Assembly: GCA_027487385.1 (NCBI GenBank)
Contig: JAIYDS010000075.1
Coordinates: forward strand, 1-32,652
Length of the DNA: 32,652 nucleotides
Reading direction: 5' to 3'
From: Acetobacteraceae bacterium
GTDB lineage: Bacteria > Pseudomonadota > Alphaproteobacteria > Acetobacterales > Acetobacteraceae
The notes beneath the pieces were generated by a model, which worked only from the letters and a program-made list of their open reading frames with translations, was not told where the DNA came from and ran no database searches. Position numbers and translations under genes: made by a program. Position 1 is the stretch's first letter, and each line of letters begins with the position of its first letter. Below are positions 8,156-15,991 of the stretch, piece after piece.

Positions 8156-8215
8156 CATGGGGGCAATGGTGGGGGCTTAGGCGCCACCCACCGAAATCAC
8201 TTGGGAGAGCCCCTC

Positions 8216-9565
8216 ATGCTGCGTCGCACCCTCGGCAAGGCCGTCCTTGCCACCCCATTGGCCGCCCCTGCCCTGGCGCAATCCGGCCCCGTCGAGCTCT
8301 CCTTCTGGCATGGCCTGGCCCAGCCGCTGGGCGGCATCCTGGAGGGCATCGCGAACCAGTTCAACGCGAGCCAGACGCGCTTCCGCATCGTCTCCAGCTT
8401 CCGCGGCTCCTACCCCGAGACCATGGTGGCCGCCATCGCCGGCTTCCGCTCCGGCACGGCGCCGCACATCGTGCAGATGTTCGAGGTCGGGACCGGCACC
8501 ATGATGGCCGCTGGCCGCGCCATCAAGCCGCTGCATGAGCTGCTGCGCGAAACGGGCGTGACCATCAACTTCGATGACTACCTGCCGGCCGTGAAGGGCT
8601 ATTACAGCCTCGCCGATGGCCGCATGATGGCGATGCCGTTCAACTCCTCGACGGCCATCATGTTCTACAACAAGGACGCTTTCCGCCGCGCCGGCCTGAA
8701 CCCCGAAGTGGCGCCCAAGACCTGGGCCGAGATGCGCGCCGCCGCCGCCCGCCTGCGCGCCGCCGGCGTGGAAATCCCCGTGACCACCGCCTGGCCAACC
8801 TGGACGCAGGTGGAGCAGTTCAGCGCGATCCACAACACGCCGCTCGCCACGCTCGACAATGGCTTTGGCGGGCTGAATGCCGAGCTGCGGATCAACAACC
8901 CGCTCATGGTGCGCCACATCAACACCCTGATGGAGATGGGCCGCGAGGGCACCTTCCGCTGGGGTGGCCGTGACGGCGCGGGCGATGCCCTCTTCGCCAA
9001 TGGCTCCTCGGGCATGATCTTCGCCTCTTCCGGCGCGCGCGCCCGCTTCGTGCGCGAGCTGCCGGGCGGCATCGCCAATATGGGCGTGGCCATGCTGCCC
9101 TATTACGACGATGTGCAGGGTGCGCCGATCAACTCCATCATCGGCGGCGCGGCCTTCTGGGCGATGAATCGCGGCCCGAACGCGGCCCGCTCGGCCGATG
9201 AGAACCGCGGCATCGCGGAGTTCTTCGCCTTCCTCGCGCAGCCGCGCATCGTGGCCGCCTGGCACACCGAGACGGGCTTCCTGCCGGTCACGCAGACCGC
9301 CTTCCGCGAGGTGCAGGCCACCGGCTTCTACACGCAGAACCCGGGCGCCGACATTCCGATTCAGCAGCTGCTGCGCGGCGGCGGCCAGATGACGGGCAAC
9401 AGCCGCGGCATCCGGCTGGGCGGCTTCGTCGAAATCCGCACGGCGATGCAGGAGGAGATGGAGCGCGCGCTGCAAGGCCAGCAGACGGCGCAGCAGGCGA
9501 TGGACAATTCCGTGACGCGCGGGAATGTGGTGCTGCGGAATTTCGAGCGGACGAACCGCGGTTAA
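8216..9565 (+). CDS. ugpB: sn-Glycerol-3-phosphate ABC transporter substrate-binding protein
   Basis: This is a 449-residue periplasmic binding protein with signal peptide MLRRTLGKAVLATPLAAPALA. It closely follows the E. coli UgpB pattern as I remember it: ELSFWHGLAQPLGG at the mature N-terminus, then IVQMFEVGTGTMMA, PFNSSTAIMFYNKDAF, FANGSSGMIFASSG, INSIIGGAAFWAMN and the C-terminal TGFYTQNPGAD. UgpB captures glycerol-3-phosphate or its diesters and hands them to UgpAE. The start at 8216 has GGGAGA about nine bases upstream. It is the first gene of a ugpBAEC cluster; a 135-base spacer filled with hairpins separates it from ugpA. That arrangement fits the need for more binding protein than permease. 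Confidence 0.94.
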   Translation: MLRRTLGKAVLATPLAAPALAQSGPVELSFWHGLAQPLGGILEGIANQFNASQTRFRIVSSFRGSYPETMVAAIAGFRSGTAPHIVQMFEVGTGTMMAAGRAIKPLHELLRETGVTINFDDYLPAVKGYYSLADGRMMAMPFNSSTAIMFYNKDAFRRAGLNPEVAPKTWAEMRAAAARLRAAGVEIPVTTAWPTWTQVEQFSAIHNTPLATLDNGFGGLNAELRINNPLMVRHINTLMEMGREGTFRWGGRDGAGDALFANGSSGMIFASSGARARFVRELPGGIANMGVAMLPYYDDVQGAPINSIIGGAAFWAMNRGPNAARSADENRGIAEFFAFLAQPRIVAAWHTETGFLPVTQTAFREVQATGFYTQNPGADIPIQQLLRGGGQMTGNSRGIRLGGFVEIRTAMQEEMERALQGQQTAQQAMDNSVTRGNVVLRNFERTNRG

Positions 9566-9687
9566 GTTGAGGGGCCATGCCCCTCAAACTCCCCGGCAAG
9601 AACCTCAGGTTCTTGCATCTCCGATGAGTCAGGGTGCAGGGAACTGGTTCCCTGCTGGGTGGGTGTGGGAGGGCAAAGCCCTCCCAC
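9566..9687 (+). repeat. String of four perfect hairpins between ugpB and ugpA (palindromic intergenic element)
   Basis: Four separate inverted repeats fill almost the whole spacer. The stems are 9567-9575/9579-9587 (nine pairs, three-base loop), 9596-9604/9608-9616 (nine pairs, three-base loop), 9636-9644/9647-9655 (nine pairs, very tight loop) and 9665-9674/9678-9687 (ten pairs, AAA loop). None is followed by a T tract. The element begins directly behind the ugpB stop codon with GTTGAGGGG. The word CCCCTCAAACTCCCC at 9580-9594 recurs, inverted, at 13953-13967. REP-like elements in such positions are known to protect the upstream message and lower expression of downstream genes; that role here is inferred. 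Confidence 0.85.
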
Positions 9688-9700
9688 GAAACGGAGTGCG

Positions 9701-10579
9701 ATGAAGAAAGTCTATTTCAAGGGCATCGCCCTCCCCTACCTCCTCCTCCTGCCGCAGATCATCGTCACGGGTCTCTTCTTCTTCTGGCCCGCTGCGCAGG
9801 CTGTGCGGCAATCCTTCCTGCGCGAGGATGCCTTCGGCCTCTCCAGCCAATTCGTCGGCTTCGAGAATTTCACCGATGTGCTGAGCGACCCGACCTGGCT
9901 GGATTCGGCCCTGCGCACCCTGCTCTTCTCCTCCTCGGTCGCCGTGCTGGCACTCGGCGCCGCGCTGTTCCTGGCGGTGCAGGCGGACAAGCACATCCGC
10001 GGCGCCGACACCTATAAGACCCTGCTGATCTGGCCCTATGCCGTGGCGCCGGCGATCGCCGCCGTGCTCTGGCTCTTCATGTTCCACCCGAATATCGGCA
10101 TTTTCGGGCGCATGCTGAACGCGCTGGGCGTGCCCTGGGACTATAAGCTGAACGGCGACCAGGCGATGCTGCTGATCATCCTCGCCGCCGCCTGGAAGCA
10201 GGTGAGCTACAACTTCATCTTCTTCCTGGCCGGGCTGCAAAGCATTCCGAAATCCGTTCTGGAGGCCGCCGCGATTGACGGGGCCGGCCCGATGCGCCGC
10301 TTCTGGACGGTGGTATTCCCCCTGCTCTCGCCCACGGCGTTCTTCCTGCTGGTGGTGAACCTCGTCTATGCCTTCTTCGACACCTTCGGCATCATCCACT
10401 CGCTGACGCAGGGGGGCCCCGGCAAGGCCACGGAAACCCTGATCTACCGTGTCTATACGGATGGCGTGATGAACCTGAATTTCGGCTCGAGTGCCGCGCA
10501 AAGCGTGATCCTGATGATCCTGGTCATCGTGCTGACCATGGTGCAGTTCCGCTATGTCGAGCGGAAGGTGCACTACTGA
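9701..10579 (+). CDS. ugpA: Glycerol-3-phosphate ABC transporter permease UgpA
   Basis: This 292-residue inner-membrane protein has about six hydrophobic segments, the first at residues 8-30 ([20 protein letters not shown]). The cytoplasmic EAA loop, which contacts the ATPase, is [20 protein letters not shown] in the second half. The stretch [11 protein letters not shown] and the late [20 protein letters not shown] are typical of the MalF/UgpA branch of sugar-type permeases. The ATG at 9701 has GGAG seven bases upstream and follows the last hairpin of the intergenic element by 13 bases. It pairs with UgpE to form the translocation pore. The ligand assignment depends on the ugpB neighbour. Confidence 0.94.
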   Translation: MKKVYFKGIALPYLLLLPQIIVTGLFFFWPAAQAVRQSFLREDAFGLSSQFVGFENFTDVLSDPTWLDSALRTLLFSSSVAVLALGAALFLAVQADKHIRGADTYKTLLIWPYAVAPAIAAVLWLFMFHPNIGIFGRMLNALGVPWDYKLNGDQAMLLIILAAAWKQVSYNFIFFLAGLQSIPKSVLEAAAIDGAGPMRRFWTVVFPLLSPTAFFLLVVNLVYAFFDTFGIIHSLTQGGPGKATETLIYRVYTDGVMNLNFGSSAAQSVILMILVIVLTMVQFRYVERKVHY

Positions 10580-10613
10580 TGGCTGCGTCTGATCGTTTGA
10601 GCGGAGCGAGAAC

Positions 10614-11509
10614 GTGAATCAGCCGCACAGCAATATCTCGATCAACGAACTCGCCGACCGCACGCGCCGCCGCCAGCGGCGTGAGGCCTTCGTCACCCAT
10701 GCCTGCCTCGTGCTCGGCGTGCTGATCTTCGCCTTCCCGATCTACCTCACCATCATCGGCTCCACCCATGATGTGAACACCATCGGCCGCGGCGATGTGC
10801 CGCTGCTGCCGGGCGGAGAGGCAGGCGCGAATTACAGCCAGGCCTGGGGCGTGGGCGGCGGGCGCTTCATGGGCGTGCCGGCCGGCGTCATGCTGCTCAA
10901 CAGCATCGTCATGGCCATGTGCGTGGCGGTCGGGAAGATCGCGATCTCGCTCACCTCGGCCTATGCGGTGGTGTTCTTCCGCTTCCCGTTGCGGATGATG
11001 TTCTTCTGGCTGATCTTCATCACGCTGATGCTTCCGGTGGAGGTGCGCATCATCCCCACCATCCAGGTGATGGTGGATCTGAACCTGACCAACTCCTACC
11101 AGGGGCTGATCATCCCGCTGATCGCCAGCGCCACGGCCACGCTGCTCTTCCGGCAATTCTTCCTGACCATCCCGGATGAATATGTGGAGGCCGCCAAGAT
11201 CGACGGCGCAGGGCCGATCCGCTTCTTCCTGGATGTGATCCTGCCGCTGAGCCGCACCAACATCGCGGCGCTTTTCGTCATCCTCTTCATCTATGGCTGG
11301 AACCAGTATCTCTGGCCGCTGCTCATCGTGAATGACCGCAGCATGGAGACCATCGTCGTCGGCCTGACCAAGATGATCGGCACCGGCGATTCGCAGAATG
11401 AGTGGAATGTGATCATGGCAACCGCCGTGCTGGCCTTGCTGCCGCCGGTCGCCGTGGTGGTGCTGATGCAAAGATGGTTCGTGAAGGGCCTGACGGAGAC
11501 GGAAAAGTA

Positions 11510-11510
<1 letters not shown>
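10614..11510 (+). CDS. ugpE: Glycerol-3-phosphate ABC transporter permease UgpE
   Basis: This 298-residue permease of the MalG/UgpE type begins with a charged cytoplasmic N-terminus ([11 protein letters not shown]), followed by a first membrane helix near residues 30-48 and several more. The ATPase-contacting EAA loop is [20 protein letters not shown]. The motif [20 protein letters not shown] near the C-terminus is characteristic of this subfamily. The start codon is GTG at 10614, with GGAGCGAGA just upstream. The gene lies 34 bases behind ugpA, and its TAA overlaps the ugpC ATG by one base, which indicates coupled translation. There is a loop of about 30 residues after the first helix ([16 protein letters not shown]), usual for this family. 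Confidence 0.94.
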
Positions 11511-12583
<1,073 letters not shown>

Positions 12584-12591
12584 ACTCCCCA

Positions 12592-12617
12592 ATCTCCCGC
12601 TCAACCAACCGGGAGAT
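12592..12617 (+). promoter_or_regulatory. Hairpin that can hide the ribosome-binding site of the Bug receptor gene at 12626
   Basis: ATCTCCCG at 12592-12599 and CGGGAGAT at 12610-12617 form eight base pairs around a ten-base loop, CTCAACCAAC. The 3' arm contains GGGAG, the only plausible ribosome-binding site for the ATG at 12626. The same stem lies just past the ugpC stop codon. It could lower translation of the receptor or act as a weak operon-end signal; there is no following T tract. Confidence 0.45.
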
Positions 12618-12625
12618 CACGTTCC

Positions 12626-13621
12626 ATGCTTCGCCGTCAGGTCCTGGCGCTTTCCGCCCTGGCCACCCCCGCCCTCGCTCCCTCCGCGCTGGCCCAGACC
12701 GCCACGGATTGGCCGAGCGCGCCGGTGCGCTTCATCGTCCCCTTCGCCGCCGGCGGCCCGACCGACATCCCCGCGCGCATGATCGCCGAGGAAATGTCCA
12801 AGGCGCTACCGAACCGCATCGTGGTGGAGAACCGCACCGGCTCGGGCATCATCATCGGCACGGATCTGGTGGCCAAGGCGCCGAAGGATGGGCTGACGGT
12901 GCTCTACACCACGGTGGGCCATGCCGTGGTGCGCGCGCTCTTCTCGCGTGTGCCCTTTGATCCCATCGCGGATTTCACGCCGGTCGCGCTCGTCGGGCAG
13001 ATCCCGATGATCATGATGGTGAACAACAATTTCCCCGCGCGCACCCTGCCGGAGCTGATCGCCCTGGTCCGCGCCAATCCAGGGCGCTTCGACTATGCCA
13101 GCAGCGGCAATGGCGGCGCGGTGCATCTGGCCTCCGAGCTCTTCCTGCACATGGCAGGCGGTGCCGCCGGTCCTCTCCGGATGAACCACATCGCCTTCCG
13201 CGGTTCCTCGGCCGCCATGCCCGATGTGCTGGCCGGGCGCATCCCGATGATGCTGGATGTGGCGGCCGCCGCCGTCCCCTACATCCAGCGCGGCGAATTG
13301 CGCCCGCTTGCCATCTCGACCCGCGCGCGCAGCCCGCTGGTGCCCAATGTGCCGACCTTCATCGAGCAGGGCGTGGCGGATTACGAGGCCTATACCTGGC
13401 ACATGGTCCTGGTGCCCTCGGGCACGCCCGCGCCGGTGGTGCGCGCCATCAACGCCGCGGTCAACCGCGCCGTGGCGCTGGAACCGGTGCGCAACCGCCT
13501 GACCGAGCTCACCATGCAGGTGGTGACGGACAGCACGCCGGAGAGCGCCAATGCCTTCCTGCGCGCCGAGATCGCGAAGTGGGAGCCCATCATCCGCGCC
13601 GCCGGGATCAAGGTGGAATAG
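12626..13621 (+). CDS. Bug/TctC family periplasmic solute receptor
   Basis: This 331-residue exported receptor has signal peptide MLRRQVLALSALATPALAPS, ending near ALAQT. Family motifs follow in order: WPSAPVRFIVPFAAGGPTDI, RIVVENRTGSGIIIGTDLVA, DFTPVALVGQIPMIMMVNNN, the aromatic/glycine segment HIAFRGSSAAMPDVLAG and PLVPNVPTFIEQGV. These are the two lobes of the Bug fold; the ligand, usually a small carboxylate, is carried by water-mediated contacts and cannot be read off. It follows ugpC by 42 bases on the same strand, so it may be read from the ugp message, though a hairpin overlies its ribosome-binding site. No TctAB permease is nearby. The DUF1330 gene starts four bases behind its stop. 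Confidence 0.9.
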   Translation: MLRRQVLALSALATPALAPSALAQTATDWPSAPVRFIVPFAAGGPTDIPARMIAEEMSKALPNRIVVENRTGSGIIIGTDLVAKAPKDGLTVLYTTVGHAVVRALFSRVPFDPIADFTPVALVGQIPMIMMVNNNFPARTLPELIALVRANPGRFDYASSGNGGAVHLASELFLHMAGGAAGPLRMNHIAFRGSSAAMPDVLAGRIPMMLDVAAAAVPYIQRGELRPLAISTRARSPLVPNVPTFIEQGVADYEAYTWHMVLVPSGTPAPVVRAINAAVNRAVALEPVRNRLTELTMQVVTDSTPESANAFLRAEIAKWEPIIRAAGIKVE

Positions 13622-13625
13622 CGCG

Positions 13626-13919
13626 ATGGCCGCCTATCTGATCGCCAACATCACGGTGAAGGACCCGGCCCGCTTCGCCGAATACCGCGAGAAGGTGGCG
13701 CCGATGATCGCCGCCCAAGGCGGGCGCTATCTGATCCGTGGTGGCGCGGTGACGGTGGTGGAGGGCGAGCCCGGCTTCGACCGCGTGGTGGTGCTGGAGT
13801 ATCCCGACATGGAGACGCTGAAGCGCTTCTACCACGGCGCGGATTACGCGCCCCTGATCGCGCTGCGCCAATCCTGCACCGTCTCCCACGTCGCCCTGGT
13901 CGAAGGCTACGCGGGCTAA
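13626..13919 (+). CDS. DUF1330 domain protein
   Basis: This 97-residue cytoplasmic protein has the ferredoxin-like alpha/beta-barrel pattern of DUF1330: AYLIANITVKDPARFAEYRE at the start, then GGRYLIRGGAVTVVEGEP, then VVVLEYPDMETLKRFYHGADY. Family members form dimers related to antibiotic-biosynthesis monooxygenase folds, but no activity is established for most. It begins four bases after the Bug receptor stop codon, so it is almost certainly translated from the same message. This pairing of a Bug receptor with a small DUF1330 protein gives no clear clue to substrate. The start ATG at 13626 lies right at the family's usual N-terminus. Confidence 0.88.
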   Translation: MAAYLIANITVKDPARFAEYREKVAPMIAAQGGRYLIRGGAVTVVEGEPGFDRVVVLEYPDMETLKRFYHGADYAPLIALRQSCTVSHVALVEGYAG

Positions 13920-13923
13920 TTCC

Positions 13924-13984
13924 TGGGTTCCAAGGGCCCCCGGCCTTTGGCGGGGGAGTTTGAGGGGGCAGAGCCCTCCTCAAC
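13924..13984 (-). repeat. Second palindromic intergenic element, inverted relative to the ugpB-ugpA one
   Basis: Two hairpins can form. One pairs CCAAGGGCC with GGCCTTTGG (one G-U pair). The other is a near-palindrome from about 13960 to 13983 with AGA at its centre. On the minus strand this element reads GTTGAGG, then a GC-rich palindrome, then CCCCTCAAACTCCCC, the same order and the same 15-base word as the element behind ugpB. The TGA inside TTGAGG is the stop codon of the minus-strand thioesterase gene. It fills the spacer to the convergent DUF1330 gene and could also act as a transcription end signal. Confidence 0.75.
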
Positions 13985-14417
13985 CCGGCTTCGCCCCATC
14001 CCTCTCGATCATCAGCTTCCGCGCCGCCTCCGGAATCGGCGTGCTGGCCCCGTTCTGCACGCAGACCAGCAGCGCCTTGCATTCGAAGCAGAGCCCGTTC
14101 TTCCACATGGCGTATTCGTGCACGAAGCTGGTGTTGCGCAGGCTGGGCACGCGCAGGGTCAGCAGCACCTCATCCTCGAAGCCCAGCGCGCGGATATAGC
14201 GCGCCTCCAGCTTGGCCACGACCGGCCCCGGCTGGTCCGCCTGCAACACCTGGCCGAGCGAGCGCCAGTGATCCACCCGCAGATCCTCGAACATCACCAG
14301 ATAGGCAGCGTGGTTCACATGGCCGTAGAGGTCGCATTCCGCCCAGCGGATGCGGTGGCGCACCGCGATGTTCCATTCCCCTTCGACGCCGAATTCCTCC
14401 AGCAGCGATCCGTGCAT
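13980..14417 (-). CDS. Acyl-CoA thioesterase, 4HBT hot-dog family
   Basis: This 145-residue single hot-dog domain protein should hydrolyse an acyl- or aroyl-CoA thioester. The family signature is IRWAECDLYGHVNHAAYL, in which Asp29 is the expected catalytic acid, followed by FEDLRVDHW on the central helix. The strand VVAKLEARYIRALGFEDEV matches the outward part of the sheet. The start at 14417 is well supported: AGAGGAGG lies six bases upstream. A nearer ATG at 14422 is out of frame. The gene stands alone between a convergent DUF1330 gene and a divergent Bug receptor gene. The true substrate is unknown; homologues range from benzoyl- to medium-chain acyl-CoA. Confidence 0.88.
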   Translation of the reverse strand: MHGSLLEEFGVEGEWNIAVRHRIRWAECDLYGHVNHAAYLVMFEDLRVDHWRSLGQVLQADQPGPVVAKLEARYIRALGFEDEVLLTLRVPSLRNTSFVHEYAMWKNGLCFECKALLVCVQNGASTPIPEAARKLMIERDGAKPG

Positions 14418-14499
14418 GCCATGCCTCCTCTGTCGCGCGTCAAGCTGGACGAAAACGCGTCGCGCATCCACCCTGGCTGGACAAAGGGAGGATGGGAGC

Positions 14500-15453
14500 A
14501 TGCGACGCAGGGGATTTCTGGCGCTGGGCGGATTGGCCGTGCCAGGCCTGGCGCGCGCCGCCTGGCCACTGGACCGCCCGATCGAGGTGATCATTCCCTT
14601 CCCGCCCGGCGGGGGCGTGGACCAGATGGGGCGGCTGGTCGCGCATCACCTGCCGCGCCACCTGCCCGGCGCGCGCATGGCCGTGATCAACCGGCCCGGC
14701 GCGGGCGGGCAGATCGGCTTCGAGGCGCTCTTCAACGCTGCCCCCGATGGCTTCACCATCGGCGCCGCCACCAACACGGCCATGCACGCCATCGCGATCG
14801 AGCGCCGCCCGCGCTACCGGCCGGATGAATTCACGCTGATCGCCAATGTGGTGGATGACCCTGGCGCCTTCTGGGTCACGGCACGCAGCCCCTGGCGCAC
14901 GCTGGAGGATCTGCGCATGGCCGCGCGCGGCCGCCCGGGCGAGATCGGGGTGGGCACGGCCGGCATCGGCTCGGATGACCACATGCTTCTGCTCGCCTTC
15001 GAGGCCGCGGCCGGGATCAACCTGCTGCATGTGCCCTATGCCGGCACGGCGCCGATCCAGCGGGACCTGCTGGTCGGCACGCTGCCGCTCGGCGCCTTCA
15101 ACGGCAGCGAGGCGCTGACCCTGCTGCGCGATGGGCGCATCCGGGGCCTCGCCCAGGGCGGCCCGGAGCGCTGGGCGCCGCTCGGCCCGCTACCCACCTT
15201 CCGGGAGGCGGGGTTTGATGTGCTGGGCGGCTCCTCGCGCGGGATGGCAGCCCCGCCCGGCCTCCATCCGGAGATCACGCTGCAGTATGAGTTGGCGTTC
15301 GGGGCCATGCTGGCCGATGGCGATTTCCTGCGCGATGCGGCGGCGCAGAATTTCCCGATGCGTCCGCTGGTGGGCCGGGCCTATCGGCAGATGATGGCGG
15401 CCGATTACGCCGGGCTGCGGGCGCTGTGGCAAAGGCGGCCCTGGCGGGAATAG
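14500..15453 (+). CDS. Bug/TctC family periplasmic solute receptor, divergent copy
   Basis: This 317-residue protein begins MRRRGFLALGGLAVPGLARA, whose twin-arginine-like RRRGFLAL start suggests export by Tat or Sec. Bug motifs are WPLDRPIEVIIPFPPGGGVDQ, AVINRPGAGGQIGFEAL, LHVPYAGTAPIQRDLLVG and GPLPTFREAGFDVLGG. It departs from the other two receptors in this window in several places, for example FWVTARSPWRTLEDL, so the ligand is probably different. The ATG at 14500 has GGGAGGATGGGAG upstream. The gene diverges from the thioesterase gene with 82 bases between them, and converges tail-to-tail with moaB, leaving five bases. No cognate permease is adjacent. Confidence 0.88.
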   Translation: MRRRGFLALGGLAVPGLARAAWPLDRPIEVIIPFPPGGGVDQMGRLVAHHLPRHLPGARMAVINRPGAGGQIGFEALFNAAPDGFTIGAATNTAMHAIAIERRPRYRPDEFTLIANVVDDPGAFWVTARSPWRTLEDLRMAARGRPGEIGVGTAGIGSDDHMLLLAFEAAAGINLLHVPYAGTAPIQRDLLVGTLPLGAFNGSEALTLLRDGRIRGLAQGGPERWAPLGPLPTFREAGFDVLGGSSRGMAAPPGLHPEITLQYELAFGAMLADGDFLRDAAAQNFPMRPLVGRAYRQMMAADYAGLRALWQRRPWRE

Positions 15454-15458
15454 CGCGG

Positions 15459-15986
15459 CTACTTCTCCATCAGCCGCGGCATCAGCTCCACCAGGTTGCA
15501 GGGCCGGTGCCGCGCATCGAGCTGCCAGACCAGGATATCGTCCCAGGCATCCTTGCAGGCGCCGGTGCTGCCCGGCAGGGCAAACAGGTAGGTGCCCTGC
15601 GCCACGCCGCCGATGGCACGGGACTGCATCGTCGAGGTGCCGATCTTCTGGTAGCTCAGCATGCGGAACAGCTCGCCGAAGCCCTCGATCTCCTTCTCCA
15701 TCACGCGCTTGAAGGCCTCGGGCGTCACGTCGCGGCCGGTGATGCCGGTGCCGCCCGTGGTGATCACGCAATCCACCTCCGGATCGGCGATCCAGCGGCG
15801 CAGTTGCGCCTCGATCAGATCGGCCTCGTCGCGCAGGATCTCGCGCGCGATGCAGCGATGGCCGGCGGCCTCGATGCGGGATTGCAGGGTCTCGCCCGAG
15901 CGGTCGGTGCTGAGGTCGCGCGTGTCGCTCACCGTCAGCACGGCGATGTTCACGGGCAGGAAGGTGCGGGAGGGGTCGATCGGCAT
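15459..15986 (-). CDS. moaB: Molybdenum cofactor biosynthesis protein B
   Basis: This 175-residue MoaB/MogA-type protein should adenylylate molybdopterin in the cytoplasm. The sequence has NIAVLTVSDTRDLSTDRSGE near the start and the nucleotide/pterin-binding motif ITTGGTGITGRDVTPEA in the middle, followed by SRAIGGVAQGTYLFALPGST, the conserved glycine-serine loop. The length fits MoaB rather than the much longer MoeA. The ATG at 15986 comes five bases after the stop codon of the lytic transglycosylase gene; a TTG at 15995 overlapping that stop is a less likely start. Co-transcription with the transglycosylase is probable. Confidence 0.92.
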   Translation of the reverse strand: MPIDPSRTFLPVNIAVLTVSDTRDLSTDRSGETLQSRIEAAGHRCIAREILRDEADLIEAQLRRWIADPEVDCVITTGGTGITGRDVTPEAFKRVMEKEIEGFGELFRMLSYQKIGTSTMQSRAIGGVAQGTYLFALPGSTGACKDAWDDILVWQLDARHRPCNLVELMPRLMEK

Positions 15987-15991
15987 GGCGC

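Noticed and set aside
8139..8156. Pho box before ugpB
   Set aside because: The two TGTCA-like halves are inverted, whereas a Pho box needs direct repeats. It is kept only as a generic operator candidate.
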